Positions 47,400 to 56,923 of a stretch of 61,975 nucleotides of DNA are shown piece by piece (the first letter of the stretch is position 1; every line of letters begins with the position of its first letter). The stretch covers positions 1 to 61,975 of the forward strand of contig NZ_PYOO01000018.1 of NCBI RefSeq assembly GCF_003026395.1, read 5' to 3'. A program made the position numbers and the translations under genes. Below the pieces are notes generated by a model that was not told the origin of the DNA, ran no database searches, and worked only from the letters and a program-made list of their open reading frames with translations. Source of the stretch: Photobacterium iliopiscarium. Its GTDB lineage: Bacteria > Pseudomonadota > Gammaproteobacteria > Enterobacterales > Vibrionaceae.

Positions 47400-48301
47400 A
47401 GCATTCCCTTAACCATTTCGATTAATCTCTGATTTTGTTGGTTTTTATGAATAACAATAGAAGCAGAAGAACCAATACGAAATTGAATACCATCAGGAAT
47501 ATTATCTAAACGAATTTGAACGGGAATACGTTGAGCTAAACGGATCCACTGAAATGTTGGATTCACATTTGGCAATAAAGAAAGTCCTGTACTGCCATTT
47601 TTATGAGAAATACCATAACCAATACTCTCAACAGAGCCTTGTAATGGTTGATCGCCATACGCCATTAAGGTCACCGTCGCTTTATCACCTGAAGCCACAT
47701 CTTTAATATCTGTTTCTTTAAAAAATCCTTCAATCCAAAAACTATGCTTATCAATAAGAGCAACTACGGGTTGATTAGCGACAACTTGAGTGCCGATATT
47801 TACATTTAAGTTAGTAATATAACCATCAACAGGAGCTGTCACTTTAGTAAAACTTAAATCTAATTTACTTTGATCATATACCGCTTGAGCCGCTTCAACG
47901 CCCGCTTGAGCTAATCTCACTGATATTTTTTGCTGCACTAATGTCATTTGAGAAATAGCACCAGGTTGGCGGTGTATTAATTCACGCTCTCGTGTTGCTT
48001 CATCTTGTGCTCGCTGCAATTGTGCTTTTGCTTGATCTCGATTTCCCTTCGCTTTTTCTACTGCTATTTCATAAGGTCGAGGATCAACAACAAAAAGAAC
48101 TTGGCCTGTTTTTACTTCACTATTATTTTTTATATTCAATGCAATAATAGGCCCAGTAACTCGTGGTGTAATTTGGACAATTTGGGCGCGAACTAAACCA
48201 TCTCGCGTCCAAGGATTAATAATATATTGTTGGTATTTCCAGCCAATTGCAGCAAGCGCAATAATGACAAAACTACTAGTAATAAATAAGCGTTTAAACA
48301 T
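47396..48301 (-). CDS. aaeA: Membrane fusion protein AaeA (HlyD family)
   Basis: The 301-aa protein starts at ATG 48301, five bases after AGAGA. It has one N-terminal membrane helix (residues 4-22), a biotinyl-lipoyl-like hairpin (VRAQIVQITPRVTGPIIAL near 37-55), a coiled coil (about 80-150) and a beta-barrel with DKHSFWIEGFFKETDI near 183-198. It bridges AaeB to the outer membrane. The next gene overlaps it by four bases. Confidence 0.9.
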   Translation of the reverse strand: MFKRLFITSSFVIIALAAIGWKYQQYIINPWTRDGLVRAQIVQITPRVTGPIIALNIKNNSEVKTGQVLFVVDPRPYEIAVEKAKGNRDQAKAQLQRAQDEATRERELIHRQPGAISQMTLVQQKISVRLAQAGVEAAQAVYDQSKLDLSFTKVTAPVDGYITNLNVNIGTQVVANQPVVALIDKHSFWIEGFFKETDIKDVASGDKATVTLMAYGDQPLQGSVESIGYGISHKNGSTGLSLLPNVNPTFQWIRLAQRIPVQIRLDNIPDGIQFRIGSSASIVIHKNQQNQRLIEMVKGML

Positions 48302-48368
48302 GGTTATCTCTATTATATTCAAATTACTACAGAGTATTAGAACGATCTCTTAACATAGTTTGAAATCA

Positions 48369-48584
48369 TTATGACGGAAAAATAAACGTACTAATGAGCA
48401 CGGTATAAATAACTGCAATCGATAACTCAACTAACGGTGGGTTTGATACATATCGATACCATTTAACCGTATTAAAAAGACGGACAGTTAAAGAGGTACA
48501 AATAATTGCGATAAAACCTGAAATCAGAAGAGGCGGAAAGTAAATTTCTCCGATAGCAATCTCTTTAGGTACGAGATTTAGCAT
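48369..48584 (-). CDS. aaeX: AaeX, DUF1656 small membrane protein
   Basis: The 71-aa protein has two membrane helices and the DUF1656 signature KEIAIGEIYFPPLLISGFIA near residues 7-26. AaeX always accompanies AaeAB; its role is unknown. It leads the operon. An ACTGTGAGTTT element lies 15 bases before its start. Confidence 0.9.
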   Translation of the reverse strand: MLNLVPKEIAIGEIYFPPLLISGFIAIICTSLTVRLFNTVKWYRYVSNPPLVELSIAVIYTVLISTFIFPS

Positions 48585-48598
48585 GGTTGTTGTCCGCT

Positions 48599-48711
48599 AC
48601 TGTGAGTTTATATAAGTAATAAAAAATTTATTTACAATAAAGTGTAATCATAGTCATATTATTGACTTAAATAAAGATACGAATATGGAATACAATCACA
48701 ACTGTGAGTTT
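48599..48711. promoter_or_regulatory. Repeated 11-mer in the aaeX/aaeR intergenic region
   Basis: ACTGTGAGTTT occurs exactly twice, at 48599-48609 (next to aaeX) and 48701-48711 (next to the regulator), 102 bases apart in the same orientation. They are good candidates for binding by the divergent LysR protein; the second is part of TCACAACTGTGA. Confidence 0.45.
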
Positions 48712-48755
48712 CTAATGATAGAAATTATCACAATTTTTTGTTAGGAATTGCCAAA

Positions 48756-49658
48756 ATGGATCGTATAACAAGCATTGAAATTTTTGTAAGAGCGGTTGAA
48801 TTAGGTTCATTTGCGGCAGTCGCAGAAGAACGTGATATCAGCGCACAAATGGTAGGCAAGCACATTCACGGATTAGAATCGTCATTAGGTGTTAAATTAC
48901 TCGCTAAATCAACACGTTTTCAAGCGCTAACCACCGCTGGCGAACAATTTCATCGACGGTGCCTTAACATTTTATCGGAAATGAAAGCCGCCCAAGAAGA
49001 CATTTATCTGGATCTCAATGAGCCAATGGGTAAATTGAAGATATATTGCGGTGTAAATTTAGGTATTAGCCTACTCTCCCCTTTATTAGGTCAATTTATT
49101 CAAAAATATCCACAATTAGAAATCAATTTAACATTAGATAATAATCCACCAGATATTCATCGAAATGGCTACGATCTTATTTTTCATGATCGTATTGAAG
49201 GTTATGAGTTTTTAGTCGGACACCAAATTTGCAGCTTCGAGATGATTGCTTGTGCTACGCCAGAATATTTACAACAACACGGTGTTCCACGAGAACCAAA
49301 AGCATTAGAGCATCATCAATGTTTGAGACACACAACAGCTTATAATGCCTATTGTTGGTGCTTTAAAAATCAAGCTGGCGATCATTTTTCACCGCGTATT
49401 TCATCGCGATTTACAATCAATAGTGGACAAGCGATGCTCGCAGCGGCGATGGAAGGTGCGGGAATAACAATACAACCTAACTTTCAAGTTCAAGCAGCAT
49501 TAGATTCGGGAATATTAGTCCAAGTATTAACGGATTATCAATTACCCAAAATTGATCTATTCATGCTTTATAAACCGTCATTACGACAAACGTCTCGACT
49601 AACGTTATTAAATGATTTTCTACAACGTGCAATAAAGAACCAACTAAATATTAAATAG
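48756..49658 (+). CDS. aaeR: LysR-type regulator of the aae efflux operon
   Basis: The 300-aa regulator starts at ATG 48756, nine bases after AGGA; an upstream TTG frame has no ribosome site. The winged helix is GSFAAVAEERDISAQMVGKH near residues 17-36. The effector domain belongs to the CrgA/AaeR branch (LKIYCGVNLGISLLSPLLGQF). It is divergent from aaeXAB, the same arrangement as aaeR in Escherichia coli, where aromatic carboxylates induce the pump. Confidence 0.85.
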   Translation: MDRITSIEIFVRAVELGSFAAVAEERDISAQMVGKHIHGLESSLGVKLLAKSTRFQALTTAGEQFHRRCLNILSEMKAAQEDIYLDLNEPMGKLKIYCGVNLGISLLSPLLGQFIQKYPQLEINLTLDNNPPDIHRNGYDLIFHDRIEGYEFLVGHQICSFEMIACATPEYLQQHGVPREPKALEHHQCLRHTTAYNAYCWCFKNQAGDHFSPRISSRFTINSGQAMLAAAMEGAGITIQPNFQVQAALDSGILVQVLTDYQLPKIDLFMLYKPSLRQTSRLTLLNDFLQRAIKNQLNIK

Positions 49659-49751
49659 TGCTCTACGTTAATAATAAATAGCTCAATTGCAAATCATTCC
49701 GCTAACGCAGAGATTAATTTGTAACTGAGCAATAAATATTCCGATGGTTTA

Positions 49752-50522
49752 TTAACCTGCGCGAAGTGCAAGTAAAGCGGGTAAATCATAAGGCGGTTGA
49801 TATAAACAAAAATCAATAACTTTAGTATCGACGGCTAAAATTGACATTCGATCCGCAAGTTCATTACCTTCAATACCGACATGACCATTGACATGGTGAA
49901 TCATAAGTTGTGATTTTAATGCTTGGTAACGAGTGAACATTTGTTGAATTAACGCGAGGTTTTTTATCTCACCGCCAGCCTTTTTCCAACCATTTTTTTG
50001 CCATGTTATCGCCCATTGGGTAATACATTGTATCGAATATTTTGAATCACAAAAAATCGCCACGGTAGACCCTTGAGCCAATACCTTTTCGGCTAAGATC
50101 AGCGCTTGATGAAGTGCATTTAACTCGGCCGTATTATTGGTGCCCATCGGCTCATATAAGCCATACCATAGCTCACTTAGCTGGTTATTACGGTATAACG
50201 CCAATCCAGATCCCGCTTTGCCGGGGTTAGGATCACAGCCACCATCCGTGAAAATTTTAACATCAGCCGTTAACGCATGGACTTGTTCACTGGTTAATGA
50301 ACCTTTACTTGTTGTGGTACGTTTTGCTGCTGTTTTTTTAAATTGTGGTGATGAACCAGAAATTTGCACTGGTTTTCCAAAAGCCGTGACCGCTTCAGCT
50401 TGGGTTGGAAATGATTTATATCGTGCCCCTGCAAATTTATCTACTTGCTGCTTACAACTTGCCCAGTCACTGTAAATACCCGGTTCACGACCACTCCAAA
50501 CAACATAATATTTTTTGGCCAC
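49752..50522 (-). CDS. Ribonuclease H1 with N-terminal hybrid-binding domain
   Basis: The 256-aa enzyme cuts the RNA strand of RNA-DNA hybrids. I take the GTG at 50522, with GGAG six bases upstream and the family-typical start AKKYYVVWSGREPGIY; a TTG at 50564 has no ribosome site. An N-terminal hybrid-binding (viroplasmin-like) domain covers about residues 4-46, then a basic linker of Lys and Thr. The RNase H domain has the carboxylates Asp93 (FTDGGCDPNPG), Glu133 (NNTAELNAL), Asp159 (CDSKYS) and Asp224 (GNELADRM). This two-domain layout resembles eukaryotic RNase H1 and differs from Escherichia coli RnhA. Confidence 0.92.
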   Translation of the reverse strand: MAKKYYVVWSGREPGIYSDWASCKQQVDKFAGARYKSFPTQAEAVTAFGKPVQISGSSPQFKKTAAKRTTTSKGSLTSEQVHALTADVKIFTDGGCDPNPGKAGSGLALYRNNQLSELWYGLYEPMGTNNTAELNALHQALILAEKVLAQGSTVAIFCDSKYSIQCITQWAITWQKNGWKKAGGEIKNLALIQQMFTRYQALKSQLMIHHVNGHVGIEGNELADRMSILAVDTKVIDFCLYQPPYDLPALLALRAG

Positions 50523-50737
50523 CTGTTTCTCCACACTCTCTTTAATATCGTACTGATTGCTCAAGCGAACATACAGACTTGGTATTCTAAGATTCTACCA
50601 CTAATGTACCTTTCTGATTATGCTAAGATAAACATCACTATAAAAAAATACTCGTATTCATTATCAATGTGTTCTCAAACCAATGACAATATCGAGCAAC
50701 TTACATTTTTATTTACAGGTGAGTTTGGAGTTCCGTT

Positions 50738-51979
50738 TTGAGCCATAAAATACGCTTAGACATTGCTAATGGCATGTCACAGCTTGGGATTAATGTTCAA
50801 CCACAAGACAGCATTTCAACCGCCGTCTTTATGATACTTTGTTGTGTAGTCGCTTTCTTAGCTTATGTCTTTGTTCGCTGGGGATTACTCGCGATATTGC
50901 GCTCCGCTATTAAACGTTCCCAAGCAACATGGGGACACGTCATGGTACGGCATAAAGTCTTTGAAAAGCTCTCATTAACCATCCCTGCAATGGTGCTCAA
51001 TCTTGTTATACCACTTGTATTAGATAAACATGCACTCCTCAGTAGCTTTATTGATCGCACATTAAGCTTATGGTTGATTATTGTATTAGTAAGAAGTACT
51101 TATGCCTTCCTTGATGCCACTAATGATATGGCCGATATTAACCAAATCAGCCGTAATTTGCCGGTAAAAAGTTTTGTTCAATTATCAAAACTTATTATCT
51201 TTTTTATTGGGTTTATTATTGCTATTTCAGTGCTTGCTAACCGCTCACCAATTTACTTTTTAAGTGGCCTAGGCGTTGCGACAGGTTTAGTATTATTAGT
51301 CTTCCGCGATACTATTTTAGGCTTTGTCGCAGGTATTCAACTGTCAGCTAACCAAATGGTTAAAGTGGGTGATTGGATCCAAATGGATAAATATGGTGCT
51401 AATGGCAGTATTGATGAAGTTTCTTTAACAACAGTTAAAGTAAAAAACTGGGATAATACCGTTACCAATATTCCCGCTTATGCATTAGTACAAGACTCGT
51501 TTATTAACTGGCGTCAAATGCAAGAATCTGGTGGTCGACGCATTAAACGTTCAGTGCTAATTGATATTGAAACTATTAAATTTATCGATGAACAGCAACA
51601 ACAAAAATTATCGCAAATCCCTTATGTGGCGGACTTTATAACCAAGAGAAATGCTGAAATCACGACAAGTAACGCACATGCACTTCAATTAACTAACATA
51701 ACGGTATTTCGCGCCTACTTAGAAGCTTACCTAAAACAAAACAGTAAAATTCGCCAAGACATGACTTTTCTTGTACGCGAGTTAGAACCAAGTGCTCAGG
51801 GATTACCCGTTCAAATTTATGTTTTTGTTAATGATACACGCTGGGCTTTTTATGAAGCGGTTCAGTCAGATATTTTTGATCATGTGTTAGCCATTTTGCC
51901 TCAATTTGGGCTTGCCGTGTATCAAAGCCCTGATGGCTCAGATGTACGTAGTTTACAAGCTAGTGTTGCGGCATCCTAA
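50738..51979 (+). CDS. ybdG: MscS-family channel, YbdG (MscM) type
   Basis: The 413-aa protein starts at TTG 50738, seven bases after GGAG, and is close in length to Escherichia coli YbdG. It has about five membrane helices (for example 27-50, 75-98, 105-122, 145-165) and the core FLSGLGVATGLVLLVFRDTI near 174-193 and VKVGDWIQMDKYGANGSIDE. The C-terminal domain of about 200 residues is cytoplasmic. It protects against mild hypo-osmotic shock. It is divergent from RNase H1. Confidence 0.9.
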   Translation: MSHKIRLDIANGMSQLGINVQPQDSISTAVFMILCCVVAFLAYVFVRWGLLAILRSAIKRSQATWGHVMVRHKVFEKLSLTIPAMVLNLVIPLVLDKHALLSSFIDRTLSLWLIIVLVRSTYAFLDATNDMADINQISRNLPVKSFVQLSKLIIFFIGFIIAISVLANRSPIYFLSGLGVATGLVLLVFRDTILGFVAGIQLSANQMVKVGDWIQMDKYGANGSIDEVSLTTVKVKNWDNTVTNIPAYALVQDSFINWRQMQESGGRRIKRSVLIDIETIKFIDEQQQQKLSQIPYVADFITKRNAEITTSNAHALQLTNITVFRAYLEAYLKQNSKIRQDMTFLVRELEPSAQGLPVQIYVFVNDTRWAFYEAVQSDIFDHVLAILPQFGLAVYQSPDGSDVRSLQASVAAS

Positions 51980-51992
51980 CACTGCTGTTTTC

Positions 51993-52029
51993 GACGTATT
52001 GGATGATTATTTTTAACATTCAATACGTC
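51993..52029. terminator. Hairpin after the YbdG-type channel
   Basis: GACGTATTG pairs with CAATACGTC across a 19-base AT-rich loop. The T-run is short, so the call is weak. Confidence 0.35.
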
Positions 52030-52203
52030 TGTTATTACAAAAAAATCATTCATATTAGTGCTTCATATCACACAATAAATAGCGATAATTACAACTCCAA
52101 TGCCAATTTATTAAAAACTTTGTTTAACATCAATATTTATAATCACTAGCCAGCCTTTTTATGAGCCGCTATAATTCCCGCCTCAAAATACAGAGGTCAA
52201 AAC

Positions 52204-54588
52204 ATGCACACTAAAGTAACTCCTATTGATAGCTATCCTAAGTATTGGGCTGAATGCTATGGCACCTCCCCATTCTTGCCAACATCTAGAAAAGAAATGG
52301 ATGCACTTGGTTGGGACAGCTGTGACATTATCATTGTTACTGGTGATGCCTATGTTGACCATCCTAGTTTTGGTATGGCGGTCATTGGTCGCTTACTAGA
52401 ATCTCAAGGATTTCGCGTTGGTATTATTGCCCAACCTAAATGGGACAATAAAGATGACTTCATGGCGTTAGGTCAACCCAATCTTTATTTTGGTATAACA
52501 TCTGGCAACATGGATTCAATGATCAATCGCTATACCGCTGATCGCAAACTACGTAAAGATGATGCTTACACGCCTAATAATGAAGGTGGTAAACGTCCAG
52601 ACCGCGCCGTCTTAGTTTATTCTCAACGCTGTCGAGAAGCATATAAAGAAGCGCCTATTGTTTTAGGTGGTATTGAATCTAGCTTACGTCGCCTCGCTCA
52701 CTACGATTATTGGTCAGACAAAGTCCGTCGTTCAGTATTGATGGATGCGAAAGCAGATATTTTATTATTTGGTAACGCTGAACGGGCGCTAGTTGAAGTA
52801 TCACACCGTATTGCCAATGGCGAAGATATTAAGTCATTAACTAACATTGCAGGCACTGCGGTAATGATCAAAGATATTCCTGAGCGTTATCAGGAAATTG
52901 ATTCATCACGCATTGAAAAACCTGGTCGTCCAATGGTGATGCAAAATCCATATGCCACCGAAGAGACATGCGCTTCTAATAAAGAAGAAAAAGAAAAACA
53001 ACCACAAGTTATTCACGTTCGCCCATCTCGTCATGATGCTGAAAATACAGTCGTACGCTTGCCATCATATGAAAAGTTGGCAAATGACCGTATTTTATAT
53101 GCGCACGCTAGCCGAGTAATGCACTTAGAAACTAACCCTTATTCTGGACGTGCATTAATTCAAAAACACGCTGATCGTGAATTGTGGATCAACCGAGCAC
53201 CGATTCCATTGTCTACCGAAGAAATGGACTTTGTATTTGGATTACCTTTTGCTCGCGTACCTCATCCAAGCTACGGTAAAGCAAAAATTCCAGCTTATGA
53301 CATGATTAAAACCTCGGTTAACATCATGCGTGGCTGTTTTGGTGGTTGTTCTTTCTGTTCGATTACTGAACACGAAGGCCGTATTATTCAAAACCGCTCG
53401 CAAGAATCAATTCTTCATGAGCTAGAAGATATTCGCGATAAAGTTCCAGGTTTTACCGGTACTATTTCTGATTTGGGTGGTCCAACAGCAAACATGTATC
53501 GTTTAGGCTGTTCTGACCCACGCGCTGAAGCAAACTGTCGTCGTCCATCATGTATCTTCCCTAAGATCTGTGAAAAGCTGAATACTGACCATCAGCATCT
53601 AATTGATTTATACCGCAGTGCTCGTGGCGTTAAAGGCATTAAAAAGATCATGATCGCATCAGGCGTTCGTTATGATTTAGCCGTAGAATCACCAGAATAT
53701 GTTCGTGAACTTGTGACTCACCATGTGGGTGGCTACTTAAAAATCGCACCTGAGCACACAGAGAAAGGCACACTTGATCTGATGATGAAGCCGGGTATGG
53801 GCACTTATGATCGCTTTAAATCGATGTTTGAGCAGTACAGCCAAGAAGCAGGGAAAAAACAATACCTTATTCCTTACTTTATTTCAGCGCACCCAGGTTC
53901 AACTGATGAAGACATGTTGAACTTAGCGTTATGGCTTAAACAAAACGATTATCAGTGTGATCAGGTTCAAAACTTCTACCCATCACCAATGTGTAATGCA
54001 ACGGCAATGTATCACTCAGAAACAAACCCGTTGAAGAAAGTGAAGTACAAAGGCCGTGAAGATTTATTTGTCGCTAAAGGTGAACGTCAACGCCGCCTTC
54101 ATAAAGCGCTATTACGTTACCACGATCCACTAAACTGGCCTCTTATCCGTGATGCGTTAATTACCATGGGGAAAAAGTATCTCATCGGTAATCGTCCTAA
54201 CTGTTTAGTGCCAGAAGCTGGCAGTGAAGCAGAAATGACGCCAGCCGAGCGTCGTGGTTCAGGTCGTCATGGTTCTAAACGTTTTGCAACCAAGAACCCA
54301 AATCAACCTGATATTCGCACTGATGGTAAACGCCCTCAGAGTAACCGCAATGGTAAGCCTGTTGGTAATGGCAAACCTCAAGCAAACGGCTCTCGTAATG
54401 GCGGAACTGCACAAACGAGTACAAACAGCAATCGTGGTGGCAGCAATAATAACACGACCAATACGAGTAATAATCGTAATGGCAAACCCACTCAAGCAAG
54501 TGGCAGTGGCCGCCCAGCAAATCGTAATGGCAAACCTAGTGGCCAACGACCAAATGGAAAGCCAACACGCAGTCGTACTGGTGCATAA
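52204..54588 (+). CDS. ygiQ: YgiQ radical SAM protein
   Basis: The 794-aa protein is the YgiQ family of radical SAM enzymes. The N-terminal cobalamin-like domain contains [17 protein letters not shown] near residues 36-52. The [4Fe-4S]/SAM motif is CFGGCSFC near 379-386. The conserved [20 protein letters not shown] lies near 516-535. The substrate is unknown. The last 110 residues are low-complexity, rich in Asn, Gly, Ser and Arg with five NGKP repeats. AGAGG is upstream of the ATG. A strong terminator follows. Confidence 0.95.
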   Translation: MHTKVTPIDSYPKYWAECYGTSPFLPTSRKEMDALGWDSCDIIIVTGDAYVDHPSFGMAVIGRLLESQGFRVGIIAQPKWDNKDDFMALGQPNLYFGITSGNMDSMINRYTADRKLRKDDAYTPNNEGGKRPDRAVLVYSQRCREAYKEAPIVLGGIESSLRRLAHYDYWSDKVRRSVLMDAKADILLFGNAERALVEVSHRIANGEDIKSLTNIAGTAVMIKDIPERYQEIDSSRIEKPGRPMVMQNPYATEETCASNKEEKEKQPQVIHVRPSRHDAENTVVRLPSYEKLANDRILYAHASRVMHLETNPYSGRALIQKHADRELWINRAPIPLSTEEMDFVFGLPFARVPHPSYGKAKIPAYDMIKTSVNIMRGCFGGCSFCSITEHEGRIIQNRSQESILHELEDIRDKVPGFTGTISDLGGPTANMYRLGCSDPRAEANCRRPSCIFPKICEKLNTDHQHLIDLYRSARGVKGIKKIMIASGVRYDLAVESPEYVRELVTHHVGGYLKIAPEHTEKGTLDLMMKPGMGTYDRFKSMFEQYSQEAGKKQYLIPYFISAHPGSTDEDMLNLALWLKQNDYQCDQVQNFYPSPMCNATAMYHSETNPLKKVKYKGREDLFVAKGERQRRLHKALLRYHDPLNWPLIRDALITMGKKYLIGNRPNCLVPEAGSEAEMTPAERRGSGRHGSKRFATKNPNQPDIRTDGKRPQSNRNGKPVGNGKPQANGSRNGGTAQTSTNSNRGGSNNNTTNTSNNRNGKPTQASGSGRPANRNGKPSGQRPNGKPTRSRTGA

Positions 54589-54624
54589 TTAGCACTGAAT
54601 ATAAAACACTAATGATTTAATAAT

Positions 54625-54655
54625 AAACGCCGTCTTTTTTAAGACGGCGTTTTTG
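54625..54655 (+). terminator. Terminator of ygiQ
   Basis: A perfect 12-bp stem (AAACGCCGTCTT with AAGACGGCGTTT) and TTTT loop, then TT. Confidence 0.92.
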
Positions 54656-54779
54656 TTTTACAAATTTCTAACTTAATGTTATTCCTTTGGAAGATTTATT
54701 AGGTACACTAATGGAAACAAAAAAAATACACAGAATTAGTAACGTCTTATTTTCCATTTTTTAGGGATAACCCATCATT

Positions 54780-55799
54780 GTGAGATGCATTTATACCGTT
54801 TGCTTTACTTCTTCATTATTCATAGCAAGTACAGCTATTGCTAGTACATCTCCAGATTATGATGCTTGCCTGCTAAATGCCGTGAAAACACAAAATGGCA
54901 CACTAACATTGAGTGACATTCGCTCTCATTGCTCTGACAATATAGCTAAAGCCGCACCTGTCACCATTACAGACCCTTCGCAATCATCACCATCACTTAT
55001 GTCTCAACGTTTGCAAGATGAACGTGACAACGCATTAAACCCCTTTGTTATCACGCCTCATCGCATGAATTATTTATTACCGATCGTAATGACTGACAGC
55101 ATTAACAACTCTGCTTATAAGGACAGTCAATGGGGCGGTAAAATGAAGAATGCTGAAGCAGAATTTCAAATAAGTTTTAAAACACCATTAAATTATGACG
55201 ACTTATTTATTCACAATGACGGTTTATTTGCAGCGTTTACATTGAAATCATATTGGCAAGTGTATGCTGAAGATATCTCACGTCCATTTAGAGAAACCAA
55301 CTATCGCCCTGAACTATTTTACCTCGCACCAACCCCTTGGACACCTTTTGAAGCCAATACGTGGATAACGTTAGGCATAGAACATCAATCAAATGGCCGT
55401 ACTCAAGGGTTATCTCGTAGCTGGAACCGGGTCTATACTGATTTGATTGTTGAAAAAGGGAATTTCGTATTATCACTACGCCCTTGGTGGCGAATTCCTG
55501 AAGATAAAAAAGACAATCCAGCATCTCCCAAAGGAGACGATAACCCAGATATCATTGATTTTATGGGACATTATGAAGTTAATGCTGTTTATAAGTGGCA
55601 AGATTACGAATTTAGTTTTACTGGTCGTCAAAATTTTTCGACGAACAAAGGCTATGGTGAACTTGGTATGACCTTCCCTTTATGGGGTAAGTTGCGAGGA
55701 TATACTAAATATTCAACGGGTTATGGTGAGAACCTAATTGATTACAACCACAAACAACAACGACTGGGCATCGGTGTTGCATTAACGGATTTGCTCTAA
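54780..55799 (+). CDS. pldA: Outer-membrane phospholipase A
   Basis: The 339-aa precursor has a signal peptide ending near ASTAIA (residue 21) and a 12-strand beta-barrel. The catalytic His202, Ser204 (EHQSNG) and Asn216 match Escherichia coli His142, Ser144 and Asn156 at the same spacing. It hydrolyses phospholipids that appear in the outer leaflet. The N-terminal 90 residues are longer than in Escherichia coli. The start is GTG at 54780, after AGGGA. The stop overlaps the 51-aa gene on the other strand. Confidence 0.92.
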   Translation: MRCIYTVCFTSSLFIASTAIASTSPDYDACLLNAVKTQNGTLTLSDIRSHCSDNIAKAAPVTITDPSQSSPSLMSQRLQDERDNALNPFVITPHRMNYLLPIVMTDSINNSAYKDSQWGGKMKNAEAEFQISFKTPLNYDDLFIHNDGLFAAFTLKSYWQVYAEDISRPFRETNYRPELFYLAPTPWTPFEANTWITLGIEHQSNGRTQGLSRSWNRVYTDLIVEKGNFVLSLRPWWRIPEDKKDNPASPKGDDNPDIIDFMGHYEVNAVYKWQDYEFSFTGRQNFSTNKGYGELGMTFPLWGKLRGYTKYSTGYGENLIDYNHKQQRLGIGVALTDLL

Positions 55800-55951
55800 C
55801 GAAACAGTTCAAAGCCAATAAAAATGATCGCAGCAGAGCCTAATACGGCCACTAATCCCGTTACAATCTGGTTTTGCTGCGATTTTGATAAATAACGAAT
55901 AACCCAATAAGCAAAAGCTAATAGTCCAAAAATAATCAATAACTTTAACAT
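55796..55951 (-). CDS. Small two-helix membrane protein (51 aa)
   Basis: ATG at 55951-55949 follows a perfect AAGGAG at 7 bases. The peptide starts MLKLLIIFGLLAFAYWVIRY, has a polar turn (LSKSQQNQ) and a second hydrophobic helix, ending FELFR. That is a classic short double-spanning membrane protein. It is convergent with pldA, and the two stop codons overlap by four bases. A frame at 55809-55991 in the other register is a shadow. Function unknown. Confidence 0.7.
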   Translation of the reverse strand: MLKLLIIFGLLAFAYWVIRYLSKSQQNQIVTGLVAVLGSAAIIFIGFELFR

Positions 55952-56060
55952 TTAGCACTCCTTTGGCTTTAGTTAACACTCGTATGCGCACAGATATAAT
56001 AATGATTCACGCTTATGAATTTTTAGTCTTATCTATAAAGTGTAGGTGGTTATACCAATA

Positions 56061-56088
56061 AAAATAGCACCCTTAAGTGCTATTTTTG
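56061..56088. terminator. Terminator of the yggN-like gene
   Basis: A perfect 10-bp stem (AAAATAGCAC with GTGCTATTTT) with loop CCTTAA and T/A runs on both sides. Confidence 0.85.
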
Positions 56089-56112
56089 ACTATGGTTAAG
56101 CTTTTGTCACAA

Positions 56113-56856
56113 TTACATTTTAAACATAGGTATATTTTGTAATTGTGGAATTATCTGTTGAAGTTGTTGTTCTTGCTTTGCTAACCCTTCAATTGAACCG
56201 CACAAATCATTGGCTTTCACTTTCATTTCACCACTATGCTGAGTCACGGTATCGGTAATTTGGGCCTTTAGCTGTGAAAATTTCGTCTGCATCTGACTAA
56301 AATCCAAATCGCCATTTTTCATTTCATCAGCCAGTGCTGCCAATACACTTGAGATCGATTCAACCGTCACTTGTTGCATTGCATTTTCAAATTCAGTTTT
56401 CCACGTCGTATCCATACTATTAAACACATCAGCAGGCATTACAAACTCACCTTGTTGATTATGAAATTTTTGTTGGGCTTGCATACTTAGTTGGTTAACA
56501 AGATCTTGTACTTTTAAAAATGCTGTTTGTGAGTCAAAACTACTAGAAACATCTTTTAAAACCGCTAAAGCTAAGCCAGTCCCTTGTTGGGCTAACGCTG
56601 CCATCTGCGGCAAATAGGTTTGCATATTATCACTGTATGCTGTTAATGCTTTTTGTTGCATCGCATTAAGATCAACCTCTTGACCATTAATAAATAAATT
56701 ATTGTTATCATCAATCAATAACTTAGGCTTTCCTGCTTCATAAACAGACACACTGCCTTTATCAATATGGATAGGGTTAGGCACATCAACAGGACAACTT
56801 TGTGCATACACAGAACTAGAACCTAAAAGTAGGCTACCAATCAATAATTTTTTCAT
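56113..56856 (-). CDS. YggN-like DUF2884 periplasmic protein
   Basis: The 247-aa protein has a signal peptide (1-18, cleavage after VYA) and the DUF2884 pattern: CPVDVPNPIHIDKGSVSVYE near residues 21-40, NNLFINGQEVDLNAMQQKAL, then a helical body with many Gln and Met. Cys21 and the Cys of KANDLCGSIEG near 218 could form a disulfide. YggN function is unknown. It follows the adhesin gene but has a terminator between. Confidence 0.85.
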   Translation of the reverse strand: MKKLLIGSLLLGSSSVYAQSCPVDVPNPIHIDKGSVSVYEAGKPKLLIDDNNNLFINGQEVDLNAMQQKALTAYSDNMQTYLPQMAALAQQGTGLALAVLKDVSSSFDSQTAFLKVQDLVNQLSMQAQQKFHNQQGEFVMPADVFNSMDTTWKTEFENAMQQVTVESISSVLAALADEMKNGDLDFSQMQTKFSQLKAQITDTVTQHSGEMKVKANDLCGSIEGLAKQEQQLQQIIPQLQNIPMFKM

Positions 56857-56876
56857 GTTACTTTCTCGTTATTCAA

Positions 56877-56908
56877 ACAAAAAAGCAGCTATTTAAAGCT
56901 GCTTTTTT
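56877..56908 (-). terminator. Terminator of the adhesin gene
   Basis: AGCAGCT pairs with AGCTGCT around an ATTTA loop, inside long A and T runs; 16 bases after the adhesin stop on the minus strand. Confidence 0.85.
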
Positions 56909-56923
56909 CTATTGGGTTAGTCG

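Noticed and set aside
54254..54592. Long alternative-frame ORFs on both strands in the ygiQ tail
   Set aside because: They arise from the low-complexity Asn/Gly codons; the ygiQ frame is continuous with the enzyme.
55809..55991. 60-aa minus-strand ORF beside pldA
   Set aside because: It lies in another frame of the 51-aa gene at 55796-55951, which has a perfect ribosome site; this frame has none.
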